A stretch of 64,000 nucleotides of DNA from Caballeronia calidae (GTDB taxonomy: Bacteria; Pseudomonadota; Gammaproteobacteria; Burkholderiales; Burkholderiaceae). This document shows positions 18,501 through 27,983 of this stretch, piece after piece (positions within the stretch are counted from its first letter, which is position 1; each line of letters opens with the position of its first letter). The position numbers and the translations under genes are program-made. The notes beneath the pieces were generated by a model that made no database searches, was not told where the DNA came from, and worked only from the letters and a program-made list of their open reading frames with translations. The stretch is taken from NCBI RefSeq assembly GCF_900044055.2, contig NZ_FCOX02000043.1, forward strand, positions 1 through 64,000. The letters are read 5' to 3'.

Positions 18501-19205
18501 TCAGTCGCGCTTCGGAATGTCGAGCCCGCGCTGCACGGCGGGCCGCGCGAGGAAAGCACCGAGCGCGCGCTCGACGTTCCCGAACTCGTGAAAATCGACG
18601 AGCTCGCGCGCTTCGTAGAACCCGATCAGATTCCGCACCCAAGGGAACACCGAGATATCCGCGATGCCGTACGCGTCGCCCATGATCCAGTCGCGTCCGT
18701 CGAGCCGCTTGTCGAGCACCGCGAGCAGCCGCTTCGACTCCGCGACATAACGCGCGCGCGGCCGCTTGTCTTCGTAGTCCTTGCCGGCGAACTTATGAAA
18801 GAAGCCGACCTGACCGAACATCGGGCCGATGCCGCTCATCTGGAACATCAGCCATTGCAGCGTTTCGTAGCGCTTCGCGATGTCGTCGGGCATGAGCTGT
18901 CCGCTCTTCGCCGCGAGATAGACGAGAATCGCGCCGGATTCGAACAGCGGCATCGGCTCGCCGTTCGGTCCGTCCGGATCGATGATCGCGGGAATCTTGT
19001 TGTTCAAATTCAGCGACAGAAACTCGTCTGACATCTGTTCGTTCCTGTCGAAGCGCACGAGATGCGGCTCGTAGGGCAAGCCGGTTTCCTCGAGCATGAT
19101 CGAGACTTTCACGCCATTGGGCGTCGGCAGCGAGTAGAGCTGAATACGCTCGGGATGCTGAGCGGGCCATTTGCGCGTGATGGGGAAATCCGAAAGCACT
19201 GTCAT
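18501..19205 (-). CDS. Glutathione S-transferase-like protein (YfcG/YghU type)
   Basis: 234 residues with a thioredoxin-fold N-terminal domain (about 20-105: IQLYSLPTPNGVKVSIMLEE, NNKIPAIIDPDG with the cis-Pro, FESGAILVYLA for the glutathione gamma-glutamyl site) and an all-helical C-terminal domain. The TPNGxK segment and overall length match the Nu-class YfcG/YghU proteins, which have disulfide-bond reductase activity with glutathione. AGGACC precedes the ATG. It stands alone; the physiological substrate is unknown. Confidence 0.88.
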   Translation of the reverse strand: MTVLSDFPITRKWPAQHPERIQLYSLPTPNGVKVSIMLEETGLPYEPHLVRFDRNEQMSDEFLSLNLNNKIPAIIDPDGPNGEPMPLFESGAILVYLAAKSGQLMPDDIAKRYETLQWLMFQMSGIGPMFGQVGFFHKFAGKDYEDKRPRARYVAESKRLLAVLDKRLDGRDWIMGDAYGIADISVFPWVRNLIGFYEARELVDFHEFGNVERALGAFLARPAVQRGLDIPKRD

Positions 19206-19581
19206 GTAAGGTCCTCGAAGGTCGAATCGCTGAATATAACGATTTCACGGATTTCCTGTTCGCGCGGTCTTTGCGCGCTGTCATCGGATCGACGCATCGA
19301 AAAGAATAGATTGAGGGATCTCGTACAGACTCGCCCTGTCGAAACGCAGAATCTGTCTTTACGTCGACTACAGAATCGATTGTAGGAATCACTGCACGAG
19401 CACGAGGAATTGCGCGTAGCGCCACGGTCAAGAAGTCAACCAACACACAAGAAACCCAGCCCCTGCGGGCATGTTGCAGCGCGTGCGCGAGGTGCGGGCC
19501 GGTTCGCTGGCTCGCTTATTGCATCGATACGGATGCCCGAGCATCAGTGTCGGCCTTACGAACCGTTGGTTTAACGCTGCC
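19206..19581. other. Intergenic region without a recognisable gene
   Basis: Divergent spacer between the GST gene and an exported-protein gene. The only notable symmetry is CTACA...TGTAG around 19370-19385. No confident promoter or RNA is seen. Confidence 0.4.
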
Positions 19582-20109
19582 ATGAAAACCGTTCCTCTCG
19601 CAACGCTCACCGCCTTCGCTGCCGTGGTCGGGGGACTGCTGCCCAGCCTGTCCGATGCAACGCCTCTCGAAAGCCAGCTCGACTGCAAATCCAGTGCGCA
19701 CAGGTTCATCGCGCCGCTTGTCGCCGACAAATCCATCGAAGCGCGGCCCATGCGCGTCGAGGCCAACTCCGTCAATGCCTTCAAGCCTACAAAGGGCAGC
19801 GAGCTCACCGCGTACGGCTTTCGCGTCTACGCCGTGCTGGGCTACGAGCGGGGCGACGATATGTTCACACGCGGCAGCGGCCAGCCGATCAACGATTCGG
19901 CATACGGCGTCGTCGTGCTCGCGGGGGCGGAGACGGTCGAAGCGAAAGTGCGGGAATCGGGCAGCACGGCCGTTATAAAACAGATCGTGCCGATGATGAT
20001 GACCGCCATCTTTTGCGACGGCAGCAGCATGCACAACACCACCACGGCGACGGCAACGGCGACGGCCACGGCGGACCCGGTTACGACGGAAGCATCGCGT
20101 AATCGCTGA
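19582..20109 (+). CDS. Exported protein of unknown function with a Thr/Ala repeat tail
   Basis: 175 residues. Signal peptide at about 1-27 (MKTVPLATLTAFAAVVGGLL...), mature start near ATPLESQLDCKS. Two conserved-looking Cys (DCKSS and IFCDGSS) could form a disulfide. The core includes ELTAYGFRVYAVLGYERGDDMF and YGVVVLAGAETVEAKV. The C-terminus is a low-complexity TATATATATA stretch encoded by near-perfect hexamer repeats (ACGGCG-type, about 20043-20080), a candidate length-variable tract. The start is the first ATG before the signal peptide; the frame stays open upstream to 19471. No family is recognised. Confidence 0.6.
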   Translation: MKTVPLATLTAFAAVVGGLLPSLSDATPLESQLDCKSSAHRFIAPLVADKSIEARPMRVEANSVNAFKPTKGSELTAYGFRVYAVLGYERGDDMFTRGSGQPINDSAYGVVVLAGAETVEAKVRESGSTAVIKQIVPMMMTAIFCDGSSMHNTTTATATATATADPVTTEASRNR

Positions 20110-20180
20110 TTCATCGTCGATAATGTTCTCCCGATCAGCGCGCGCATGTGTCGCGCGCATAACAACAGGAGAACGTCGAC

Positions 20181-20948
20181 ATGTCTGACCCAGCCAACCA
20201 GTCTCAACGAATCGCCATCGTCACCGGAGCGGGCAGCGGTATCGGGCGCGCCGCGGCGCTCGCCCTGCTCGGCGACGGCTGGTCGGTCGTGCTGGCGGGA
20301 AGGCGTCCCGCGCCGCTTGAAGCGGTGATCGGCGAGTCCAACGCCGGCGGCCGCGCGCTCGCCGTGCCCACCGATGTTTCCGATCCGCAATCGGTGGAGA
20401 AACTCTTCGCGGCGGCGGTCGAGCGCTTCGGCCGCGTCGATCTGCTGTTCAACAACGCGGGCGTATCGAATCCGCCGGGGCCATTCGAAGACTGGACGCC
20501 CGAGCAATGGCGCGGTGTCGTCGATATCAATCTGAACGGCATGTTCTATTGCCTGCAGCAGGCGTTCCGCACGATGAAAGCGCAAACGCCGATGGGCGGC
20601 CGCATCATCAATAACGGCTCGATTTCGGCGACCGCGCCGCGCCCCAACTCGGCGGCTTACACGTCGACGAAACACGCGGTCGAAGGCCTCACGAAATCCG
20701 CCTCGCTCGACGGCCGCAAGTACGACATCGCGGTCGGTCAGATCGATGTCGGCAACGCGATGACCGAACTCGCCGCGCGCATGTCGAAGGGCGTGCCGCA
20801 GGCGAACGGCGAGATCGCCATCGAACCGATGATGGACGTGAAGATCGTCGGCCAGTCGGTGCTGTACATGGCGAATCTGCCGCTCGAGGCCAACGTGCTG
20901 TTCCACACCGTGATGGCGACCAAGATGCCGTTCGTCGGCCGCGGCTGA
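20181..20948 (+). CDS. Short-chain dehydrogenase/reductase (classical SDR)
   Basis: 255 residues with ribosome-binding site AGGAGA. The cofactor motif TGAGSGIG is at 15-22 and NNAG at 91-94, and the catalytic residues are Ser147, Tyr160 and Lys164 (YTSTK). The residue after the second beta strand region (VVLAGRR) suggests NADP(H). The substrate is unknown. The gene ends 8 bases before the oppositely oriented small gene downstream. Confidence 0.92.
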   Translation: MSDPANQSQRIAIVTGAGSGIGRAAALALLGDGWSVVLAGRRPAPLEAVIGESNAGGRALAVPTDVSDPQSVEKLFAAAVERFGRVDLLFNNAGVSNPPGPFEDWTPEQWRGVVDINLNGMFYCLQQAFRTMKAQTPMGGRIINNGSISATAPRPNSAAYTSTKHAVEGLTKSASLDGRKYDIAVGQIDVGNAMTELAARMSKGVPQANGEIAIEPMMDVKIVGQSVLYMANLPLEANVLFHTVMATKMPFVGRG

Positions 20949-20956
20949 CGTCTTTT

Positions 20957-21187
20957 CTACGCGGTCCGATACCAGACGCGAATGCCCGAGTACCAGTGGC
21001 TCACGCTGGTATCGTCGCCGGCGCCGAACGTCGAGAGGCTCTCGACGTTCAGCACGTCGACTCCGTTCTCATCGATCCATCTGTTCGCGCGCTCGACGAG
21101 CGCCGTGCCGTTCTCATACACATTGCCCTTGATGATGTGATGCTGCACGATCTGTCGCTCGAAATCTTCGTAAGCGATCTTCGCCAT
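20957..21187 (-). CDS. Small conserved hypothetical protein
   Basis: 76 residues beginning MAKIAYEDFERQIVQHHIIK, soluble, acidic to neutral, with an aromatic-rich end (HWYSGIRVWYRTA) and no membrane segment. A strong ribosome-binding site (CAGGAGACGACGG then ATG) supports expression. The order FERQIVQHHIIKGNVYENGTALVERANRWIDE suggests a compact alpha/beta fold. No function is known to me. It is divergent from acoR, 254 bases away. Confidence 0.65.
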   Translation of the reverse strand: MAKIAYEDFERQIVQHHIIKGNVYENGTALVERANRWIDENGVDVLNVESLSTFGAGDDTSVSHWYSGIRVWYRTA

Positions 21188-21441
21188 CCGTCGTCTCCTG
21201 TATTTTCGTTTTGATGTGCTCGGTCATCGGCGCGCGCCTTTGTTGCGGCGCAGCGCTCCCGCTGCATGACGCGTTCCGCCGATTCAAGCATCATATGGCC
21301 TGAGACACGCTCGTGCGAATCGGTGAATCCCGCGTTCGCGAGCGAAAGAACGAGAGCAATGCCAGGAGGCGAATAAAAACGAAAGCGCGCTGCCATGCGC
21401 CGATAAACGCCTGACGCGTCCGGGAGACAAGGAGAGCACGC

Positions 21442-23436
21442 ATGGACATGCGGCAACGCGAGCACATCGAGGCAGTCGTCGCGGCGACCACGCGGGCCGA
21501 CGCGCTCGGTTCCGCGCGCACGCACGACGGCATCATCCAGAGTTCGTGGCGGCGTTGCGTGCATCAGTACGGGCTCGATCCGTCGCGCATGCAGGAAGCG
21601 CGCATCCTGCCGCAGACGCGCTTGCGCGAGCATCAGCAGCGTATCGACGATTTCGCGCGCATCGCGCGTCATGGTCTCGAGACGCTTTACGAGCAGGTCG
21701 CGGGCATGGGCTACGTCGTGCTGCTGACGGATGCGCTCGGCGTGACCGTCGATTACATCGGCGACGCCAACACCGATTCCGCGCTGCGCCATGCGGGGCT
21801 GTATCTCGGCGCGGAATGGAGCGAAGCGGGCGCGGGCACGTGCGCGGTCGGCACCGCGCTCACGACGGGCCAGGCGCTCACGGTTCATCAGGTCGATCAT
21901 TTCGACGCGACGCACATCCCGCTCACCTGCACCGCCGCGCCGCTCTTCGATTCGCGCGGCACGCTCTCCGCGATCCTCGATATCTCCGCGCTCACATCGC
22001 CGCAAGCGCGCGACAGTCAGAACCTCGCGCTGCAACTCGTGCGAATCTATGCGGGACACATCGAGAACGCGAACTTCCTGCGCACGCATCGGCAGGACTG
22101 GATTCTGAAGCTGAACACATCGCCGGAATTCGTCGATGTCGATCCGGAATATCTCATTGCGCTCGATGCGAGCGGGCGCATCGTCGGACACAATCGCCGC
22201 GCGCACGCGATGCTCGCGGCGGAAATCGGCCGGCCGATCGCGCCGGGCGAGGCCGCGGCATCGCTGATCGGCGTGCCGTTCGACTCGCTCTTCGATGCGC
22301 GCATCGAGGAACTGGGCCGCTTCGTGTACTCGCGTCCGAGCGAGTTGCGCGCGGTGCCGCTCGCGCGATCGGGCGCGCTGCTTTACCTGAGCGTGATGCC
22401 GCCCGCGCCGTGCTTCACGCCGACGACGAACGCGGCCTCGCCACGCACCGTGGAAGTGCCCGCGCCGCTGGCCGCGCTATGCGGCGGCGATGCCGCGCTC
22501 GCGCGCCAGCTGGAGCGCGCCGCGAAACTCGTCGATTCGCCGATCAACCTGCTCGTCAACGGCGAAACCGGCAGCGGCAAGGAGTTCTTCGCGAAGGCGC
22601 TGCATCGCGCGAGCGCGCGGCGCGCGGGGCCGTTCGTCGCGGTGAATTGCGCGGCGATTCCGGAGACGCTCATCGAAAGCGAATTGTTCGGGTATCTGCC
22701 GAACAGCTTTTCGGGCGCGGGCGCGAAGGGCAAGCGCGGGCTGATTCAGGAAGCCGATGGCGGCACGCTCTTTCTCGACGAAATCGGCGACATGCCGCGC
22801 GAACTGCAATCGCGTCTTCTGCGCGTGCTGGCCGAAGGCGAAGTGCTCGCGATCGGCGCATCGCGGCCCGTGTCGGTCGATGTACGCGTGATCTCCGCGA
22901 CGCATCATTCGCTCGACGCGCTCATGCGCGACGGACGATTCCGCGAAGACCTGTACTACCGCCTGAACGGCGCGCGCTTCACGCTGCCGCCGCTGCGTGA
23001 ACGAACCGATCTCGACTGGCTCATCCGCAAGCTGCTCGACGAAGGCAGCGACGCCGCGCGCGGTCCCGTCGCGTTGTCGCCGGCGGCGCGCGAGCGGCTG
23101 CATCGGCACGACTGGCCGGGCAATCTGCGCGAGCTCTGCAACGTGCTGCGCTATGCGCGCGCGGTGTGCTCGAACGGACTGATCGACATCGACGATCTGC
23201 CGGAAGGATTCGCAGGCGCCGCCGCGCCGGTCGAGCCAGTGCCGCGCGTCGTCGAGGAGTTCGATCCGCATCGGCTTCCGCCCGAAGGCATGCTGCTGAT
23301 GCAGTATCTTCGCGCGGCAAGCTGGAACCTGAGCGCGGTTGCGCGGCAGATCGGCGTGAGCCGCATGACGCTGTATCGGCGCATGGCGCGCTACGGCATC
23401 AAGTCGCCGAATCAGCGCGACGCGAACGGCCACTGA
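21442..23436 (+). CDS. acoR: AcoR, sigma-54-dependent activator of acetoin catabolism
   Basis: 664 residues. The N-terminal sensory half (1-335) includes a GAF-like region (about 75-205). The AAA+ domain carries Walker A GETGSGKE (374-381) and Walker B TLFLDEIGD (442-450). The Fis-type HTH lies at the C-terminus (LSAVARQIGVSRMTLYRRM). The sigma-54-contact loop, GAFTGA in most family members, reads NSFSGA (421-426). AcoR proteins sense acetoin and activate aco operons from -24/-12 promoters; the operon starts 180 bases downstream on the same strand behind such a promoter. AAGGAGA precedes the ATG. Confidence 0.92.
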   Translation: MDMRQREHIEAVVAATTRADALGSARTHDGIIQSSWRRCVHQYGLDPSRMQEARILPQTRLREHQQRIDDFARIARHGLETLYEQVAGMGYVVLLTDALGVTVDYIGDANTDSALRHAGLYLGAEWSEAGAGTCAVGTALTTGQALTVHQVDHFDATHIPLTCTAAPLFDSRGTLSAILDISALTSPQARDSQNLALQLVRIYAGHIENANFLRTHRQDWILKLNTSPEFVDVDPEYLIALDASGRIVGHNRRAHAMLAAEIGRPIAPGEAAASLIGVPFDSLFDARIEELGRFVYSRPSELRAVPLARSGALLYLSVMPPAPCFTPTTNAASPRTVEVPAPLAALCGGDAALARQLERAAKLVDSPINLLVNGETGSGKEFFAKALHRASARRAGPFVAVNCAAIPETLIESELFGYLPNSFSGAGAKGKRGLIQEADGGTLFLDEIGDMPRELQSRLLRVLAEGEVLAIGASRPVSVDVRVISATHHSLDALMRDGRFREDLYYRLNGARFTLPPLRERTDLDWLIRKLLDEGSDAARGPVALSPAARERLHRHDWPGNLRELCNVLRYARAVCSNGLIDIDDLPEGFAGAAAPVEPVPRVVEEFDPHRLPPEGMLLMQYLRAASWNLSAVARQIGVSRMTLYRRMARYGIKSPNQRDANGH

Positions 23437-23474
23437 ACACACGATACGCCTGTACTCCCGATACATCTGCCGCT

Positions 23475-23488
23475 GTGACACCTGTCAC
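23475..23488 (+). promoter_or_regulatory. Palindrome upstream of the aco promoter, candidate AcoR site
   Basis: GTGACACCTGTCAC is a dyad of GTGACA and TGTCAC around two central bases, 64-78 bases upstream of the -24 element, the usual distance for an enhancer-binding activator. Assignment to AcoR is by position only. Confidence 0.5.
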
Positions 23489-23551
23489 GGCGGCACCCCG
23501 TACACCTCTCAATATCGCCCGTTTTCTTCGGGTATTCCCTCGCTTTTTCGA

Positions 23552-23567
23552 TTGGCATAGCGCTTGC
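23552..23567 (+). promoter_or_regulatory. Sigma-54 (-24/-12) promoter of acoXABC
   Basis: TTGGCATAGCGCTTGC matches the consensus TGGCAC-N5-TTGC with GG (23554-23555) and GC (23566-23567) separated by exactly ten bases. It lies 50 bases before acoX and downstream of the sigma-54 activator gene. Confidence 0.88.
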
Positions 23568-23617
23568 CTTTATCCGCCGCACAACGATTCCAGGCGGACC
23601 ACAAGGAGACATAGCGC

Positions 23618-24682
23618 ATGCGTGATAGCGCAACGCCGCTCGTCGGCATCATCGCCAATCCGGTTTCGGCGCGCGACATTCGCCGCGTCATCGCGAACGC
23701 GAACAGCCTTCAGCTTGCCGATCGCGTGAACATCGTGTTGCGGCTGTTGTCGTCGCTCGCGGCGTGCGGCGTCGGGCGAGTTCTGATGATGCCGGACCGG
23801 GAAGGGCTGAAGGTCATGCTCCAGCGCCATCTCGCGCGCAAGCAAGGCCCGGACGCCGCGCTTGCCAAGGTCGAATTCCTCGATATGCCCGTGACCGCGC
23901 GCGTCGACGACACGTTCCGCGCCGCGCGCATGATGCGCGAGGCCGGCGTCGATGCGCTCATCGTGCTCGGCGGCGACGGCACGCATCGCGCGGTCGTGCG
24001 CGAGTGCGGGCAGGTGCCGATCGCGGGTCTTTCGACCGGCACGAACAACGCGTATCCGGAAATGCGCGAGCCGACGATCGCGGGACTCGCCGCCGGCCTT
24101 TACGCGACGGGCCGCGTGCCGTCGAACGAAGCGCTCGCAGCGAACAAGCGGCTCGACATCGAGATACGCGATTCGAAAGGCGACGTGCGCCGCGACATCG
24201 CGCTCGTCGACGCCGTGATCTCGCACGAGCATTTCATCGGCGCGCGGGCGCTGTGGAAGATCGACACGCTCGCCGCCGTCTACGTCTCTTACGCCGATCC
24301 GCAGGCGATCGGCATGTCGGCCATCGCCGGCTTGCTCGAACCGCTCGGGCGTCACGATGCGGGCGGGGTTGCGATCGAGCTCGCCGCGCCGGGCAAGGGC
24401 GAATTCGATCTGCACGCGCCGATCGCGCCGGGCCTCGTCGAGCCCGTGCCGATCGCGAGCTGGACGCGTCTTGCCGATGGCATGCCGCATCGCGTGAAGC
24501 AGCGCACCGGCATCGTCGCGCTCGACGGCGAACGCGAGCTCGCCTTCGGCCCCGGCGACGAAGTGACCGTCACGCTCCGGGAAAACGCCTTTCGCAGCAT
24601 CGATGTCGCCGCGTGCATGCGCTACGCGGCGGCGTCCGGGCTGATGCGTCAGCCGCATCGGTCCATGAGCAATACCCGCTAG
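23618..24682 (+). CDS. acoX: AcoX, NAD-kinase-like acetoin catabolism protein
   Basis: 354 residues. The N-terminal domain carries the ATP-NAD kinase/diacylglycerol kinase motif LGGDGTHRAV (GGDG 118-121) and a following nucleotide loop (GLSTGTNNAYPE). AcoX is the first gene of many aco operons; its catalytic role is not established, although the fold is that of NAD kinases. It starts after AAGGAGA and is followed 25 bases later by acoA. Confidence 0.88.
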   Translation: MRDSATPLVGIIANPVSARDIRRVIANANSLQLADRVNIVLRLLSSLAACGVGRVLMMPDREGLKVMLQRHLARKQGPDAALAKVEFLDMPVTARVDDTFRAARMMREAGVDALIVLGGDGTHRAVVRECGQVPIAGLSTGTNNAYPEMREPTIAGLAAGLYATGRVPSNEALAANKRLDIEIRDSKGDVRRDIALVDAVISHEHFIGARALWKIDTLAAVYVSYADPQAIGMSAIAGLLEPLGRHDAGGVAIELAAPGKGEFDLHAPIAPGLVEPVPIASWTRLADGMPHRVKQRTGIVALDGERELAFGPGDEVTVTLRENAFRSIDVAACMRYAAASGLMRQPHRSMSNTR

Positions 24683-24706
24683 ACCCACCCAACGAAGGAG
24701 ACAGAG

Positions 24707-25702
24707 ATGACAGCTACGCAACATGCGGGCGGCTTGCCGCTCTCCAAGGACGAACTGCTGAGCGCGTATCGCAAGATGCGCACGATCCGCGATTTCGAAG
24801 AGCGCCTGCACGTCGATTTCGGACGCGGCGACATTCCCGGCTTCGTGCATCTCTATGCGGGCGAAGAGGCGGCGGGCGTCGGCATCATGACGCATCTGAA
24901 CGATGGCGACCGCATCGCGAGCACGCACCGCGGACACGGGCACTGCATCGCGAAGGGTGTGGATCCGGTCGCGATGATGAAGGAGATCTACGGCAAGAAA
25001 GGCGGTTCGTGCAACGGCAAGGGCGGCTCGATGCACATCGCCGACCTCTCCAAAGGGATGATGGGCGCGAACGGCATTCTCGGCGCGGGCGCGCCGTTGA
25101 TCTGCGGCGCCGCGCTCGCGGCGAAGTTTCGCGGCAAGGGCGAAGTGGGCATCACGTTCGCGGGCGATGGCGCGTCCAATCAGGGCACCTTCCTCGAAAG
25201 CCTGAATCTCGCGGCGGTGTGGAATCTGCCGGTGATTTTCGTGATTGAGAACAACGGCTATGCGGAATCGACCGCGCGCGATTACGGCACGGCGGTCGAT
25301 AGCTATGTCGATCGCGCGGCGGGCTTCGGCATTCCCGGCGTGACCGTCGACGGCACCGATTTCTTCGCGGTGTACGAAGCGGCGGGCGAAGTCATCAAAC
25401 GCGCGCGCGAAGGCGGTGGTCCCGCGCTGCTCGAATGCAAGATGATCCGCTTCTATGGCCACTTCGAAGGCGACGCGCAGACGTATCGCGCACCGGGCGA
25501 GCTCGACGAGATCCGCTCGAACAAGGACTGCCTGAAGAAGTTCGCGGCCGCCGTCACGCAAGCCGACGTGATTTCCCCCGGAGAACTCGATGCGATCGAC
25601 AAGGAAGTCGCCGCGCTGATCGATCGCGCGGTGCAGGAAGCGAAGGACGCGCCTTTGCCGACCGCCGCCGATCTGCTCACCGATGTCTACGTCAAATATT
25701 GA
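24707..25702 (+). CDS. acoA: Acetoin dehydrogenase E1 alpha subunit
   Basis: 331 residues, thiamine-diphosphate-dependent E1 alpha of the 2-oxoacid dehydrogenase superfamily. The TPP motif runs from GDG (153-155) to NN (182-183), and GKGGSMHIAD and GANGILGAG are typical E1 alpha segments. With AcoB it cleaves acetoin to acetaldehyde and an acetyl group that passes to the lipoate of AcoC. A ribosome-binding site GAAGGAGA precedes it; acoB follows after 18 bases. Confidence 0.94.
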   Translation: MTATQHAGGLPLSKDELLSAYRKMRTIRDFEERLHVDFGRGDIPGFVHLYAGEEAAGVGIMTHLNDGDRIASTHRGHGHCIAKGVDPVAMMKEIYGKKGGSCNGKGGSMHIADLSKGMMGANGILGAGAPLICGAALAAKFRGKGEVGITFAGDGASNQGTFLESLNLAAVWNLPVIFVIENNGYAESTARDYGTAVDSYVDRAAGFGIPGVTVDGTDFFAVYEAAGEVIKRAREGGGPALLECKMIRFYGHFEGDAQTYRAPGELDEIRSNKDCLKKFAAAVTQADVISPGELDAIDKEVAALIDRAVQEAKDAPLPTAADLLTDVYVKY

Positions 25703-25720
25703 ATCCAGGAGACGACAATC

Positions 25721-26737
25721 ATGGCCCGCAAATTGAGCATGAAGATGGCGATCAACGAAGCACTGGATCAGGAAATGCAGCGTGATCCGAGCGTGATCGT
25801 GCTGGGTGAGGACATCGTCGGCGGCGCAGGCGCGGACGGCGAGAAAGACGCGTGGGGCGGCGTGCTCGGCGTGACGAAGGGACTCTACGCGAAGCACGGC
25901 GACAGATTGCTCGACACGCCGCTGTCGGAGTCGGCGTATGTCGGCGCGGCGATCGGCGCCGCGGCGTGCGGCATGCGCCCGGTCGCCGAGCTGATGTTCA
26001 TCGACTTCATGGGCGTGTGCTTCGACCAGATCTTCAATCAGGCGGCCAAGTTCCGCTACATGTTCGGCGGCAAGGCGGAAACGCCCGTCGTGATTCGCGC
26101 GATGGTCGGCGCGGGCTTTCGCGCGGCGGCTCAGCATAGCCAGATGTTGACGTCGCTGTTCACGCACATTCCGGGGTTGAAGGTCGTGTGCCCTTCGACG
26201 CCCTACGACACGAAGGGTTTGCTGATCCAGGCGATCCGCGACAACGATCCGGTCATCTTCTGCGAGCACAAGAATCTCTACGGCTTCGAAGGCGAAGTGC
26301 CCGAGAACTCGTACGCGATTCCGTTCGGCGAAGCGAACGTCGTGCGCGACGGCAAGGATGTGTCCATCGTCACGTACGGCCTGATGGTGCACCGCGCGCT
26401 CGAAGCGGCATCGGCGCTGGCGAAGGAAGGCATCGAAGCGGAAGTCGTCGATTTGCGCACGCTGTCGCCGCTCGATATCGACACCGTGCTGGAGACGGTC
26501 GAGAACACGGGACGGCTCGTCGTCGTCGATGAAGCGAATCCGCGCTGCAACATCGCCACCGATATTTCCGCGCAGGTCGCACAGCAGGCGTTCGGCGCGC
26601 TGAAGTCGGGCATCCAGATGGTCTGCGCGCCGCACACGCCGGTGCCGTTCTCGCCGACGCTCGAAGATCTCTACATTCCGAGCGCCGCGCAGATCGCCGA
26701 CGCCGCACGAAAAACCATGAAGGGAGGAAAGCACTGA
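25721..26737 (+). CDS. acoB: Acetoin dehydrogenase E1 beta subunit
   Basis: 338 residues, transketolase-type pyrimidine-binding domain plus C-terminal domain. Recognised from MNEAL-like start (KMAINEALDQEMQRDPSVIVLGEDI), the E1-beta segment ETPVVIRAMVGAG and the C-terminal DLRTLSPLDIDTVLETVENTGRLVVVDEA. It pairs with AcoA as an alpha2beta2 E1. Its stop shares a base with the acoC start (TGATG), so translation is coupled. Confidence 0.94.
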   Translation: MARKLSMKMAINEALDQEMQRDPSVIVLGEDIVGGAGADGEKDAWGGVLGVTKGLYAKHGDRLLDTPLSESAYVGAAIGAAACGMRPVAELMFIDFMGVCFDQIFNQAAKFRYMFGGKAETPVVIRAMVGAGFRAAAQHSQMLTSLFTHIPGLKVVCPSTPYDTKGLLIQAIRDNDPVIFCEHKNLYGFEGEVPENSYAIPFGEANVVRDGKDVSIVTYGLMVHRALEAASALAKEGIEAEVVDLRTLSPLDIDTVLETVENTGRLVVVDEANPRCNIATDISAQVAQQAFGALKSGIQMVCAPHTPVPFSPTLEDLYIPSAAQIADAARKTMKGGKH

Positions 26738-27861
26738 TGTCCGCAATCACACCGATCGTGATGCCCAAATGGGGCTTGTCGATGAAGGAAGGCACGGTCA
26801 ACGAATGGCTCGTGGAGGAGGGCACGGAGATCACCGTCGGCTTGCCGATTCTCGATGTCGAAACCGACAAGATCGCGAATGCGGTCGAAGCGCCCGATGC
26901 GGGTTTGCTGCGGCGCCGCGTGGCATCGGCGGGCGATACGCTGCCGGTGAAGGCGCTGCTCGGCGTGCTCGCGCCCGCTGACGTGAGCGACGCCGAGATC
27001 GACGCGTACATCGCCTCGTACGTGACGCCCGCCGAGGACGAAGAGGAGGGCGAGGAAGCCGCGGCGTATCACTTCGTCGATGTCGATGGCATCCGCGTGC
27101 GCTACGCATCGCGCGGCGGCGACGACGCGAGCCGGTCCGCGGTGCTGTTCATCCACGGCTTCGGCGGCGATCTCGACAACTGGCTCTTCAATCTCGACGC
27201 GCTCGCAGAGAAGCATCGCGTGTTCGCGCTGGATTTGCCGGGCCACGGTCAATCGACGCCCAAAGTGCCGGGCACGTCTTTAGCGGCGTTGGCCGAGTTC
27301 GTCGGCAAGTTCATGGACGCGCTGAGCATCGAAAAAGCGCATCTCGTCGGCCATTCGATGGGCGGCGGCATCGCGGCGCAGATGGCCGTCGATCAGCCTG
27401 CGCGCGTCGAATCGGTGTCGCTGATTTCGCCTGCCGGTTTCGGCGATGAAGTGAACAACGCGTACACCGAAGGCTTCGTCACGGCCGAATCGCGCCGCGA
27501 GCTGAAGCCGGTCGTCGAACTGCTGTTCGCGAATCCGGAACTGGTGAGCCGCCAGATGCTCGACGATCTGCTGAAATACAAGCGGCTCGACGGCGTGAGC
27601 GACGCGCTTACATCGCTCAATGGCGGATTGTTCGCGGGCGGCAGGCAGACCGCGCAGCCCGCCGGCAAGCTCGCCGCAACCGGCAAGCCGGTGCTCGTGA
27701 TCTGGGGCGCGAAAGACCAGATCATCCCGGCAGCGCACGCCAAGAATGCGCCGGAAGGCGCGACCGTGCGCGTATTCGATGACGCCGGGCACATGAGCCA
27801 GATGGAAAAGGCGAACGAGGTGAACGCGTTGTTGAAGGAGCAGGTGGCGAAGGGCGCGTGA
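26737..27861 (+). CDS. acoC: Acetoin dehydrogenase E2 (lipoyl domain plus alpha/beta hydrolase)
   Basis: 374 residues. The N-terminal lipoyl domain (1-80) has the lipoylated Lys45 in ETDKIAN. An acidic linker (about 98-108) leads to an alpha/beta-hydrolase-fold acyltransferase domain with nucleophile Ser207 in GHSMGG, an Asp region (KDQIIP) and His in DAGHMSQME. AcoC enzymes transfer the acetyl group to CoA. Unlike pyruvate dehydrogenase E2, the catalytic part is a hydrolase fold, which is standard for Ralstonia-type AcoC. No E3 (acoL) gene follows, so a housekeeping dihydrolipoamide dehydrogenase is presumably used. Confidence 0.94.
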   Translation: MSAITPIVMPKWGLSMKEGTVNEWLVEEGTEITVGLPILDVETDKIANAVEAPDAGLLRRRVASAGDTLPVKALLGVLAPADVSDAEIDAYIASYVTPAEDEEEGEEAAAYHFVDVDGIRVRYASRGGDDASRSAVLFIHGFGGDLDNWLFNLDALAEKHRVFALDLPGHGQSTPKVPGTSLAALAEFVGKFMDALSIEKAHLVGHSMGGGIAAQMAVDQPARVESVSLISPAGFGDEVNNAYTEGFVTAESRRELKPVVELLFANPELVSRQMLDDLLKYKRLDGVSDALTSLNGGLFAGGRQTAQPAGKLAATGKPVLVIWGAKDQIIPAAHAKNAPEGATVRVFDDAGHMSQMEKANEVNALLKEQVAKGA

Positions 27862-27878
27862 TCGCTTCCTGACGTGCA

Positions 27879-27920
27879 CGCGCCCCGCCGTTGAAGGCCG
27901 CCGACGGGGCGCGCTCGCTT
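27879..27920 (+). terminator. Terminator after the aco operon
   Basis: CGCGCCCCG (27879-27887) pairs with CGGGGCGCG (27905-27913) and is followed by CTCGCTTTT. The U-run is short, so read-through into the lipoate ligase gene may occur. Confidence 0.7.
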
Positions 27921-27983
27921 TTCGCGGTTATTGGCTACCATGCGTGGGTGGCGCCGTTCGCGGCGCGCTCCGACATCGATTCC

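Noticed and set aside
23570-26746. Open frame of about 1,050 codons opposite acoX, acoA and acoB
   Set aside because: Covers three clearly recognised genes, shows low-complexity composition and has no ribosome-binding site.
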